Positions 7,806 to 17,200 of a DNA stretch of 64,000 nt are shown here, piece by piece; the first letter of the stretch is position 1; each line of letters opens with the position of its first letter. The notes beneath the pieces were generated by a model, which had not been told where the DNA came from, ran no database searches, and was given only the letters and a program-made list of their open reading frames with translations. This DNA is from Mycolicibacter sp. MU0083 (GTDB lineage: Bacteria; Actinomycetota; Actinomycetes; Mycobacteriales; Mycobacteriaceae): NCBI RefSeq assembly GCF_963378075.1, contig NZ_OY726394.1:4277398-4341397 (forward strand), written 5' to 3'. The translations under genes were made by a program, and so were the position numbers.

Positions 7806-8477
7806 ATGTGGATAGCGCTGTTGGTGATGGCGGTCGCAACCAGCGTCGAGCCGGTCCGGATCAGCTTGACGCTGCTGATGCTCAACCGGCCGCGGCCGGT
7901 GCTGCAGCTGATGGCGTTCCTGTGCGGTGGGTTCGCGATGGGAACGGCCGGCGGTCTGGTGGTGCTGTTCGCGTTGCAGCCCACCGTGATCGAAGCGTCC
8001 GGGCTGACGCTGCCCCGGGTGCAGATCCTCATCGGGGCGCTGGCGCTGCTGACGGCGGCGGTGCTGGCCGTACGCGCCTACGCCCCCGGATCACCACGGC
8101 CGCGCCGCGGCGCCGCCGGCTCGGGTGGGCCCGCGGCCCGGGCCCGACGGCTGCTGCAGGGCCGGTCGCTGTGGGTCGCCGCGACCGCCGGCCTGGGGAT
8201 CGCGCTGCCGTCGGTGGACTATCTGGCCGCGTTGGCGCTGATCGTGGCGTCCGGGGCGCCGCCGGGTACCCGGGTGGCCGCGCTGCTGACGTTCAACGTG
8301 TTGGCCTTTGCGCTGGTAGAGATTCCGCTGCTGGCGTGCCTGGTGGCGCCCGACGCCACGCGTCGGTTCATGACGGGCCTGAACGCGTGGGTGCGGCAAC
8401 GGCGTCCGGGCCAGGTCGCGGTGCTGCTGGCCGCCGTCGGCGGGGTCTTGTGCACGGCGGGAGTGCTGGGTCTGTGA
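7806..8477 (+). CDS. Gap/Sap-family integral membrane protein (glycolipid export helper)
   Basis: A 223-residue protein with about six hydrophobic segments (for example LVMAVATSVEPVRISLTLL, LIGALALLTAAVLAV and AVLLAAVGGVLCTAGVLGL), belonging to the Gap family of mycobacterial glycolipid-addressing proteins. Relatives are Gap of the glycopeptidolipid locus and Sap (Rv3821) of the sulfolipid locus, where Sap assists surface display with MmpL8. It starts 31 bp after the FAAL and is followed by the PE-PPE gene. The order sap-chp-mmpL-papA-pks matches the sulfolipid cluster. The ATG at 7806 was chosen because the first helix begins at once. Function is inferred from family and context. Confidence 0.8.
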   Translation: MWIALLVMAVATSVEPVRISLTLLMLNRPRPVLQLMAFLCGGFAMGTAGGLVVLFALQPTVIEASGLTLPRVQILIGALALLTAAVLAVRAYAPGSPRPRRGAAGSGGPAARARRLLQGRSLWVAATAGLGIALPSVDYLAALALIVASGAPPGTRVAALLTFNVLAFALVEIPLLACLVAPDATRRFMTGLNAWVRQRRPGQVAVLLAAVGGVLCTAGVLGL

Positions 8478-8532
8478 GATTGTGAAAGCTGCGGTTTCGT
8501 GCAGAATCCGTAGACGGCCAAAGGAGTTAGCG

Positions 8533-9621
8533 ATGAAACGTCTGGTCGCCGGAGCCCTCGCGGTGTGGCTGGCAGGTTCGGCCGGTGGGATCGGTGCCGG
8601 TCTCGCCGCCGCTGCGCCCACCCCGCCGATGGACACCCCGGGGATCGCCCCGACCCCGTCACCGGTGGGTGAGGAGGCGACGGCGGACGTCGTCTACGCG
8701 GTCGGCGGTGCCCGTCCCCCGGGCATCCCGTGGGCGGATTACACCCGCCGTGCCGGTTCGGGATACTTCCCGAACACCAAACGCGAGATCATCGACTATC
8801 CGGCCGGTGCGCTGTTCCGGTGGGTTCCCACGATGTTCGCGCCGGAGAACCCGCGGGACGACCTGACCATGGGCGAGGCCGTCGACGCGGCCACCCGCGG
8901 CCTCGACACCGCGATCCGCCGCGGGACCGAGCCGGCGGCCGTCGTCGGCCTGTCGCAGGGCACCATGGCCCTGGACAAGGAGCAGGTCCGGCTCGCCGAC
9001 GACCCGAATGCGCCGGCCCCGCACATGCTGCAGTTCTCCACGTTCGGTTCCCCGATGGGCAAGCACGCCTTCGGTTCGAGTTTCGCCTCCGGGCTGTTCC
9101 CGCCGGGCAGCCACATGCCGGTGGTGGAATACACCATGCCGCCGATGGTGGACAGCCAGTACGACACCAACCGGATCGTGGCCGCCTACGACGGCATGGC
9201 CGACTTCCCCGACCGGCCCGACAACCTGTGGTCGGTCGCCAACGCCATCGTCGGGGCGGCCATCGTGCACACCCCGGCGGCGTTCACCACGCCGGCCGAC
9301 GTGCCGCCGCAGAACATCCGCTCGACGGTCAACTCCCGTGGCGCCACCACCACGTCGTATCTGATTCCGATCAACCACCTGCCGCTGACCATGCCGCTGC
9401 GGTTCCTCGGCGTCCCCGACGACGTGGTCGACCAGCTCGACGGGTTCCTGCAGCCGCAGGTCGACGCCGGCTACGTCCGCAACGACGACCCGGCCACCAA
9501 GCCGGTCTCGGTGCATCCGGCGGGCATGAACATCGTCGAGGTGCTGGGACCCGAAACCGACAGCGCCATCGAGGACACCGTCGGCAAGATCCGCAACCTG
9601 TTCGGCGGGTTCGGCGGCTGA
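8533..9621 (+). CDS. Secreted PE-PPE-domain acyltransferase/hydrolase (Chp-like)
   Basis: A 362-residue protein with a signal peptide (MKRLVAGALAVWLAGSAGG, cleavage near AAAAP) and a PE-PPE alpha/beta-hydrolase domain. The nucleophile elbow is GLSQGTMALDKEQ. Relatives Chp1 (Rv3822) and Chp2 (Rv1184c) are extracellular acyltransferases that complete sulfolipid-1 and polyacyltrehalose by moving acyl chains between trehalose molecules. AAGGAG at 8521 fixes the start at ATG 8533. It ends 7 bp from the end of the convergent mmpL gene, the same arrangement as chp beside mmpL8 and mmpL10 in M. tuberculosis. A role in the last acylation step is inferred. Confidence 0.85.
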   Translation: MKRLVAGALAVWLAGSAGGIGAGLAAAAPTPPMDTPGIAPTPSPVGEEATADVVYAVGGARPPGIPWADYTRRAGSGYFPNTKREIIDYPAGALFRWVPTMFAPENPRDDLTMGEAVDAATRGLDTAIRRGTEPAAVVGLSQGTMALDKEQVRLADDPNAPAPHMLQFSTFGSPMGKHAFGSSFASGLFPPGSHMPVVEYTMPPMVDSQYDTNRIVAAYDGMADFPDRPDNLWSVANAIVGAAIVHTPAAFTTPADVPPQNIRSTVNSRGATTTSYLIPINHLPLTMPLRFLGVPDDVVDQLDGFLQPQVDAGYVRNDDPATKPVSVHPAGMNIVEVLGPETDSAIEDTVGKIRNLFGGFGG

Positions 9622-9628
9622 CGGCCGC

Positions 9629-12628
9629 TCAGGCGTCGGTCACCGCGTCGAAGACGCTGTCCCCGGCGGTGGCCGGCGCCGGCTGCTGCGGCCCGCGCCG
9701 CAGCCAGGGACGCGTCGGCCACCAATTGGCCCGGCCCAGCAGCGCCGCGGCGGCCGGCACCGTGATGCTGCGCACCACGAAGGTGTCCACCAGGATCCCG
9801 GCGCCGATGATGAAGCCGCCCTGCACCACGGCTCCGACACTGGCGAACACCAGGCCGAACATCGCCGAGGCGAAGATCAGGCCCGCCGCGGTGATCACCG
9901 CGCCGGTGGAGCCCACGGTGCGCACCACACTGGTGCGGACGCCCACCGGTGCTTCGTCGCGCAACCGGGACGCCAACAGCATGTTGTAGTCGGCCCCCAC
10001 CGCGACCAGCACCACGAACGCCAAACCGGGCACACTCCAATGCAATTGCTGACCCAGGATGACCTGGAACACCAGTGCGCCCAGTCCGATCGCCGACAGG
10101 TAGGACACGATCACCGACCCCACCAGATACACCGGGGCGACCGCGGAGCGCAGCAGCGCGGCGAGGATCAACAGCACCACCACGGTGGTCAGCACGACGA
10201 TGAGCCGGATGTCCCGGTCGTAGTAGTCGCGGATGTCGCGCAGGGTCACCGGATAGCCGGAGATCGAGATCGACGCATTCGACAGCGCGGTATTCGGCAG
10301 TGCCGCTTGAGCGGTCGCGAGAATGGTGTTGACCTGGTCCATCGCCCGCGGACTGAACGGGTCCTCGTCGATCTGGATGAAGTACCGCACCGCATGGCCG
10401 TCCGGTGAGACGAAGGTCTGGGCGAGCCGGCGGAAGTCCGCGGTGCCCAACACCTCCGGTGGCACGTTGAATCCCGCCATCGACGGCTGCGACGCGTCCT
10501 GGCCCATCGCCATCAGGAACGCCGACGCGCTGGTCAGGCCCAATCCCAGCTCTTTGGTCTGATCGACCAGGAGTTGCACCCCGTCGGCGACCTGGCGGCC
10601 GGCGCCGGCCATCTCCTTGGTGCTGTTCTGCAACTCGATGATGCGTTTCTGCGCCGTGCGCGGATTGTCGAATCCCAGGGACCGCAGCGATTGCGCGGCG
10701 GTCTGCAGGGAGCGGCTCAGGCCGTCGACGGTCCCGGACAGGGTCTGGTCGGACCGGGTCGACTGCAACTGTCGCGCCACGGCGGATATCTCGTTGAGAG
10801 TTCCGGCGGCATGGGCGTTTTGGACCTTGTGGAATTCGATGCGCGCAGTCCCGCAGACCGGGTTGGCGTCGCAGATCGGGCTCGCGTCGAGGGCCTCCAC
10901 CACCGGGTCCACCCAGTCGAAGCTGGTCGCCAGTCCGGCGAAACTGACCTGCATCGCGTCGCCGAGTGCACGGATGCTGTTGACCAGGCGGTTGGCCTGG
11001 TCGAACTCGGCCAGTGCCCGGCCGCCGCCGAACTGGTTCTGCAGGAACACCAGGGCGTCGACCAGGCTGCGCACCGTGCCGACGGACTGGCCGACCTGGT
11101 TGCGCAGTTCGGTGAGACCGTCGGACAACTGCCGGGCACCCGAGGACAGCCGGTCGAGATCGGCGGTGCGCCGGTCGATCAGGCCCGCCGCGTCGCCCAA
11201 CTGGTCGCCGACCTCGCCGGCCTGCCGCGTCGCCCGCGCCTCTTCGAGGGACTCGCCCCGCGGGCGGGTGACGCCGCGGACGGCGGCCACGCCCGGAATC
11301 TGGCTGATCCGGTGCGCCATCTGCTCCATGTCGGCCAGCGCCCACGGGGTGCGCAGGTCATCGGGTGACTCGATCAGCAGGTACTCGGGGATGGTCTGGT
11401 TCACCGAGAAATGCCGGTCCAGTGCCGCATAGCCCACCGAACTGTCCACCGACGCCGGTAGCTGTTTGCGGTCGTCATAGTTGAACCGGATCACACCCGC
11501 GCAGCCGGCCAGGGCCAGCAGCACCGCCAGACTGCCCACCAGATATGCCGTCGGCCGCCGCACGATCCGCACTCCGGTCCGACGCCAGAACCGTGCCGCC
11601 CGTTCCGGCCGGGGCGCCACCCAGCCGCGGGGTCCGGCCAGGGTCAGGATCGCCGGGAGCAGGGTCACCGCGGCCAGGAACGCGATCGCGATCCCGATCG
11701 CCAGCACCGGGCCCACCGTGGCGAAGACGCCGAGTTTGGCGAAACCCATCCCCAGCAGGGTGACGGCGACGGTGGCCGCGGACGCGGCGATCACCTTGCC
11801 GATCGAGGCCAGCGCCCGCCGCACCGCCCGCCGATCGTCGTCGGCGCTGCCCGTGCCCAACCGCACGTAATCGTGGTAGCGGCTGACCAGGAAGACCACG
11901 TAATCGGTTCCCACACCGGCGATCAGGGCGCTCAACAGCACGATCGCCTGGTTGGAGACGGCCATGCCGGTGGCACTCGAGACGGCCGCGACCACCGCCT
12001 GCGCGGTCACCAGTGCGACGCCGATGGTGATCAGCGGCAGCAGCATGGTGACCGGGCTGCGGTAGATGACCGCCAGGATCACCAGCAGCAGGACGCCGAT
12101 CGCCAACTCGATCGCCAGCCGGTCCCGGGTCCCGGCATCGGTCAGGTCGGCGACGGTGGCCGCCGGTCCGGTCACGTCGGCGGTCAGCGTCGATCCCGCG
12201 ACGGTGTCCCGGACGATCTCGGCGACGCGGGTGAAGGCGGCGTAGGACTCCGGTGTGCCCAGGTCCCCGGCGAGCCCCACCGGCAGGATCCAGGCCTGAC
12301 CGTCATCGCTGGCGAGCACTTCCCGCAGTGCCGGCGTGGTGTGGAAGTCCTGCAGCATCACCACGTCGTCGGTGTCGTGCCGCAACCGGTCCACCAGGGT
12401 GCGGTACACCTGCTCGTCGGCGCGGTCCAGACCCGCCTCGTCGGTGAGCAGCACCGTCAGCACGTTCTCCGAGCCGTCCTCGTCGAAGGCGGCGGCCACC
12501 CGGGCGGCGGCCTGCACCGACGGGGCGTCGGCGGGCAGTACCGCCACCGGATGACGTTCGGCCATCTCGGTCAGCGAGGGCGCGAAGACCGGCAGCAGCA
12601 CCACCAGCAGCGCCCACAGGCCGATCAC
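9629..12628 (-). CDS. MmpL8/MmpL10-type RND lipid transporter
   Basis: Twelve-helix RND transporter that moves the locus glycolipid across the inner membrane. From GTG at 12628 it is 999 residues. Two MMPL halves each show the conserved intramembrane pattern (GVGTDYVVFLVSRYHDYVR and VAVGADYNMLLASRLRDE), and a periplasmic domain contains a long helical region. ERHPVAVLPADAPS, MLQDFHTTPALRE and QAWILPVGLAGDLG match MmpL8/10. The given GTG truncates the protein: in the same frame, FRRLGEFVVRRPWPVIGLW lies upstream and matches the normal MmpL N-terminus, but only an ATC codon with a good ribosome site (12671-12685) could start it. It is co-directional with papA and pks and follows papA by about 60 bp (from the ATC). 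Confidence 0.9.
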   Translation of the reverse strand: MIGLWALLVVLLPVFAPSLTEMAERHPVAVLPADAPSVQAAARVAAAFDEDGSENVLTVLLTDEAGLDRADEQVYRTLVDRLRHDTDDVVMLQDFHTTPALREVLASDDGQAWILPVGLAGDLGTPESYAAFTRVAEIVRDTVAGSTLTADVTGPAATVADLTDAGTRDRLAIELAIGVLLLVILAVIYRSPVTMLLPLITIGVALVTAQAVVAAVSSATGMAVSNQAIVLLSALIAGVGTDYVVFLVSRYHDYVRLGTGSADDDRRAVRRALASIGKVIAASAATVAVTLLGMGFAKLGVFATVGPVLAIGIAIAFLAAVTLLPAILTLAGPRGWVAPRPERAARFWRRTGVRIVRRPTAYLVGSLAVLLALAGCAGVIRFNYDDRKQLPASVDSSVGYAALDRHFSVNQTIPEYLLIESPDDLRTPWALADMEQMAHRISQIPGVAAVRGVTRPRGESLEEARATRQAGEVGDQLGDAAGLIDRRTADLDRLSSGARQLSDGLTELRNQVGQSVGTVRSLVDALVFLQNQFGGGRALAEFDQANRLVNSIRALGDAMQVSFAGLATSFDWVDPVVEALDASPICDANPVCGTARIEFHKVQNAHAAGTLNEISAVARQLQSTRSDQTLSGTVDGLSRSLQTAAQSLRSLGFDNPRTAQKRIIELQNSTKEMAGAGRQVADGVQLLVDQTKELGLGLTSASAFLMAMGQDASQPSMAGFNVPPEVLGTADFRRLAQTFVSPDGHAVRYFIQIDEDPFSPRAMDQVNTILATAQAALPNTALSNASISISGYPVTLRDIRDYYDRDIRLIVVLTTVVVLLILAALLRSAVAPVYLVGSVIVSYLSAIGLGALVFQVILGQQLHWSVPGLAFVVLVAVGADYNMLLASRLRDEAPVGVRTSVVRTVGSTGAVITAAGLIFASAMFGLVFASVGAVVQGGFIIGAGILVDTFVVRSITVPAAAALLGRANWWPTRPWLRRGPQQPAPATAGDSVFDAVTDA

Positions 12629-12670
12629 CGGCCAGGGGCGCCGGACGACGAATTCGCCTAGGCGTCGGAA

Positions 12671-12685
12671 GATGAGGTCACCTCC
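12671..12685 (-). promoter_or_regulatory. Ribosome site with an ATC start codon for mmpL
   Basis: On the minus strand GGAGG (12685-12681) is followed after 7 bases by ATC (12673-12671). From there TTC CGA CGC CTA GGC GAA encodes FRRLGE, the canonical MmpL N-terminus. No ATG, GTG or TTG lies between the in-frame upstream stop and GTG 12628. This suggests initiation at ATC, or loss of the original ATG by one base change. Confidence 0.55.
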
Positions 12686-12730
12686 GCAGCGGCCGACGGT
12701 GCCCGATCAAGACGGCGGGCGGTGCCCGCC

Positions 12731-14149
12731 TCAGGCGACATTTTCCCAGTGGCCGGCGTTGGCGACCCGCTCGAAGACCGACTTCAGCACCGCCAGGTAG
12801 CGGGCCACCGAATCGTGGGCCTGCGGATTGTCCGGGTACACCGCGGTCACCGCGGTCTCCTCCTCGACCCGGATCACATACAGCGACATCTGGTAGGAAT
12901 ACCGGCCGTCGCTGTAGACCCCGATGTTGAGGTCGTCGAGGCCCGCGGTGATCAACGCCGACAGCGGCGCGGCCCCGGCGTCGAGGAAGTTGACGACGGG
13001 GAAGTTCGGCGGCGGCTTGCGCAGATCCGGCGCCAGTTCCATCACCCGCTGGTAGGGGACTTCCGCCAGTCCGCGCCCGGCGTCGAAGGACAGCTGCGCG
13101 GCACTGGCCGCCTCGGCGAAGGACGCGCCACCGATCGGCACGGTGACCGGGACCAGGCCGGTGAACCAGCCCAGGGTCAGGTCATCGGTGGGCGACACCC
13201 GGGTGTCGCGCGGCGTCAGACCGTAATACTCTCCGGCCCCGGTCAATTCGTGATGGGCGAGCCCACAGCAGGCCAGCACGCCGCCGACGAACCGGGCCTG
13301 TGCATCGGTGCAGGAGGATTCGAAGTCGATGGTCTGCTGGGCGTCGAGCATCGGGACGGTGACCATGGCCGCGTCGCACGGCTGTGCCGGATCCCCCAGC
13401 GGCAGCGGGAAACCGGGCAGGCTCCCGCCGTTGCTGTCGGCGAAGCCGCGCCACGCCTGGATCTGCGGTGACTCGGCGGTGAGCGCCGAGGTGAATCGGT
13501 GCTGGCGCAGACAGAAGTCGTTGTAGCTGCCCGCCGGCGGCAGCTCCAGCGGGGCGCCGCCGGCCACCAGCGCGTTGTACATCAGGTACAGCTCCATCAG
13601 GGTGACCCCGGCGACCGCGGCGTCCACGTGGACGTGGTCGATGCTGGCGAAGAACGTGAAGTGGTTCTTGGCCTGGATGATCCCGAACCGGAAGCAGTCC
13701 CACTGCAACGGATCCGGCGTCTCCTTCAACAGGTCGCGGACCTGCGGCAGCGTCAACTCGCCGTGATCGACCGGAACGAATTGGATGTCGGCGGGATCGG
13801 CGATGACGTGCCGGGTCAGGCGTCCGTCCTCGCCGTGCGCGAACCAGCTGCGGTAGGTCTCATGCCGCCGCAGGTGGGCGTTGATGATGTAGTCGATGGC
13901 CCGCCGGTCACAGCGGCCCGGCATATCGCAGCTGAGCACCATCAGTCGCGAGTAGTCGAGTCCGGCGGCGGTCTGGTCGATGTAGCCGCGGATGTGCTGT
14001 TCCTGCATGTAGCTGGCCGGCACCTCGCTCACCGGCGCGCGCTGTGCCGCTGCCAGCGCAGCGGCCGACGGTCCCCACACCACGGTCGGACCCGCCTCGG
14101 GCCCCCAATCCCCCAACGTCCCCAGCCCCAATGGACCTACCCGCAACAC
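12731..14149 (-). CDS. PapA-family polyketide-associated acyltransferase
   Basis: Acyltransferase that loads fatty or polyketide chains onto trehalose. About 472 residues, the usual length of PapA1/2/3. The active-site HxxxD is DHVHVDA within FFASIDHVHVDAAVAG; TLGWFTGLVPVTVPIG is the family counterpart of the DFGWG region. The start is GTG 14149, or TTG 14146, which gives better spacing from AGGAGG and the standard MRVGPL beginning. It lies 67 bp after the PKS and 58 bp before the inferred mmpL start, in one operon. Order and orientation match papA3 (polyacyltrehalose) and papA1 (sulfolipid). Only one papA is present, so any second acylation enzyme is elsewhere. Confidence 0.88.
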   Translation of the reverse strand: MLRVGPLGLGTLGDWGPEAGPTVVWGPSAAALAAAQRAPVSEVPASYMQEQHIRGYIDQTAAGLDYSRLMVLSCDMPGRCDRRAIDYIINAHLRRHETYRSWFAHGEDGRLTRHVIADPADIQFVPVDHGELTLPQVRDLLKETPDPLQWDCFRFGIIQAKNHFTFFASIDHVHVDAAVAGVTLMELYLMYNALVAGGAPLELPPAGSYNDFCLRQHRFTSALTAESPQIQAWRGFADSNGGSLPGFPLPLGDPAQPCDAAMVTVPMLDAQQTIDFESSCTDAQARFVGGVLACCGLAHHELTGAGEYYGLTPRDTRVSPTDDLTLGWFTGLVPVTVPIGGASFAEAASAAQLSFDAGRGLAEVPYQRVMELAPDLRKPPPNFPVVNFLDAGAAPLSALITAGLDDLNIGVYSDGRYSYQMSLYVIRVEEETAVTAVYPDNPQAHDSVARYLAVLKSVFERVANAGHWENVA

Positions 14150-14216
14150 TTCCTCCTCTTCTCGGGCGAACAACACTTCGGTCGGTAACTCATGGCCGCG
14201 GCGAGGCCGGCAGCGC

Positions 14217-17200
14217 TCACCTGCCGGCGCGGGACTCCGCACCCTCGGTCCGGCTCACCAGTTCGTCGCAGACGTGCCGGGCCAGACCCCGCACCGTGGT
14301 CAGCTGGGCCGGCCCGACCCGCACCCCGGTCTCGGTCTCGATGCGGGTGCGGAACTCCAAGCTGGCCAACGAATCCAGGCCGTATTCGGGCAACGACCGA
14401 TCCGGGTCGACGGTGCGGCGCAGCAGCACGCTGATCTGGTCGGAGACCAACTGCGAGATCGCGCCGAACCATTCGTCGCGGGGCAGTTCCCGCAACTCCG
14501 CCAGGAACCGCTCGGCGTCGGGGCCGGACCGGCGGGTCGCCCGGAATTGCTCGGCGAACCGGCTGCGGTGCGCCAACGCGGTCAGTCCCGGCGCCCGGGT
14601 GATCGGGGCGTACCCGGAGTAGGCGCGGTCGTAGCTCAGCATCGCCTGAAACACCCGGGCGCCCTCGGTGGAGGTGATGGCGGCGTGAGCGTCACCGTCC
14701 GCCGGCGCGGCGGCGGTACCGGTGTCGGCCCACGGACCCCAGCCGATCACCGTGGCGGGTAGGCCGCGGGAGCGGCGCCAGCGACCGAACGCATCCAGCC
14801 AGCTGTCGGCGGCCGCGGCCGCACCCTGCCCCGGGGAGCCGATCAGCGCCGACGTCGAGGAGAACGCGCAGAACCAGTCCAGCGGAACGTCGGCCGTCTC
14901 CTCCCGCAACGCCTGGTGAATGTTCCACGCGCCGTGGACCTTCGGTGTCCAGCAGCGGTCGATGACGGCGTCGGTGAGGTCGGCCAGGGCGGCGTCCCCG
15001 GCCGCGGTGACCGCGTGCAGCACACCGCGCACCGGTAGGCCCGTCTCGGTCGCCAGCGCCACCAGTCGCTGCGCGGTCGCGGGCTCGGCGATGTCGCCGC
15101 ACTCCACCCGGACGTCGGCGCCGGCGGCGCGCATCCGCTCGATGGCCTGTTGCGCCGGACCGTCGGGTGCCGATGTCCCGTTCAGCACGAGGCGACCGCA
15201 GCCCGCGGCCGCCATCTCGGTGGCCAGGAACAGCCCGGCCCCGCCGGTGCCGCCGGTGACGATGTAGGCGCCGTCGGCACGGAAAGGCCTGGCCTGCTCC
15301 GGCGGTATGACGGCCACGCTCTCCCCGGTCTGGGGCGCGACCAGCAACGCGGTGCCGGCCCGATCGCCGTCGCCGTCGTGACGCAGCGCGTCGGCGGCGT
15401 CCAGCAACGGGTAGTGCGTGGTCTGCGGCCGCGGCAGGGTGCCGTCGGCGGCACGCTGATACACCGTGGCCAGCAGGCGGTGGACGACCTCCGGGTGGCT
15501 CTGGGCCAACAACGCCAGGTCGACGACGTGCAGTGACAGGTTGCGGCGGAACGGGGACAGCCCCAGCCAGGTCTGCCGGGAGCCGTCCGGTCTGCCCAGT
15601 TCGATGAACCGGCCGCCGAAACTCAGCAGGTCCAGGCCGGCCCGCTGGGCGATACCGGACAGCGAATTGAGCACGACGTCCACCCCGTATCCGCCGGTGT
15701 CGTGGCGGATCCGGTCGGCGAACTCCGGTGTCGCGGAATCATAGACACCGTCGATACCCATGTCGCGCAACCGTTGTCGCTGCTGCGGACTGTCGGCGGT
15801 GGCGAAGACTTCACAACCGGCCGCCTGCGCGACGGCGATCGCGGCCCGGCCGATACCGCCGGCCGCCTGGATCAACACCTTGTCCCCGGCGGTGATCCGG
15901 GCCAGGTCGTGCAGCGCGTACCAGGCGGTGACGTAGGCGGTCGACAACGCGGCGGCCTCGGCCGGTGACAACGCGGCCGGCAGCGTGACCGCGGACCTGG
16001 CGTCGCAGGTGATGAACGTGCTCCAGCCGCCGTCGGGCGCGATGCCGCCGACGTGGTCACCCACCCGGTGCCCGGTGACGTCGGGTCCCACGGCGCTGAC
16101 CACGCCGGCGAAATCGGTGCCCAATTGCCGCGAATACTCCTCGGCGGCAGGCCGTTCGGTGGCCGGCGCCTGCGCATAGTTCACCCCCGAGACCGCGACG
16201 GCGACCTCGATCTGGCCGGGGCCGGGGGTGATCCGCGGCTGGGCGATCGATTCCAGGGACTCGATCTCGTCGGGCTCGCCGAATGCAAGCCGGATCCCGT
16301 CCGATCCGTGCTCGACGACGGTGGTCCGCCGTTCGGCCAGGCCCAGCGGCGCCGACCGCAGTCGCGCGGTGTACCAGGCGCCGTCCCGCCATGCGGTCTC
16401 GTCTTCCTCCGAACCGCTGCACAGTTGCGCCGCGATCCCGGCGGCGCGGGCCGTATCCGGTTGGGTGCCATCGTCGACGACGTCGATCTGGGTCGCCTTC
16501 AGATGCGGGTGCTCGGAATCGATCACCCGGACCAGACCGCGCAGGCCGGCCTGTTCCAGGTTCGCCCGGTCACCGGGGCGGACCGTCGCCGCGGCCCGGG
16601 TGACCAGGTAGAGCCGCGGGGCCTGGCCGGAAAGGCCGGCCAACCGGTGGACGACGCTCAGCAGATAGGTCACGAAGTCGCGACCGCGGCGCTGCGGGTC
16701 CGCATCCTCGATCGCCGGCGGGGTGACCACGACGACACCGGTGCGGCCGTTGAGGGCAGCCTCCGGCAGGGCATCGGCGGGCCCGGCTCCGTCGATCGGT
16801 ACGGCGACCGTGTCGGCTTGCGCACCGGCGTCTTTCAGCGCGCCCTGGAGCGCTGCGGTCAGCGGATCCGCGGCGGCGGCCATGCTCAGCAGCAACCAGT
16901 TGCCCGACTGCCCCGGTGCGGGGTCGGGCCGTTCGCGGCGCTGCCACTCGATGGTCAGCAACCGCTCGTCGAGGGTGCGCTCGGCGGCGTCGTGGGCGGA
17001 ACCGGTATCGAGCCGAAGGCCTTCGACGGTGAGCAACGCCGTGCCGGTGGCATCCAGCAGTTCCAGGTCGATCTCGCAGCCCTGCTCTGCTACCGCGGTG
17101 AAGGTGCTCAGGCAGTACCGCACGGCGCGGGTCGGGTGATACCGGCGCAGTCGGCGCACCCCGACCGGTCGCGGCAGTGCGCCGTCGGCCGCACGGGGCA

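Noticed and set aside
5984..8032. 682-codon minus-strand frame opposite the FAAL gene
   Set aside because: Shadow of the FAAL and Gap-like genes; composition is typical of antisense high-GC frames.
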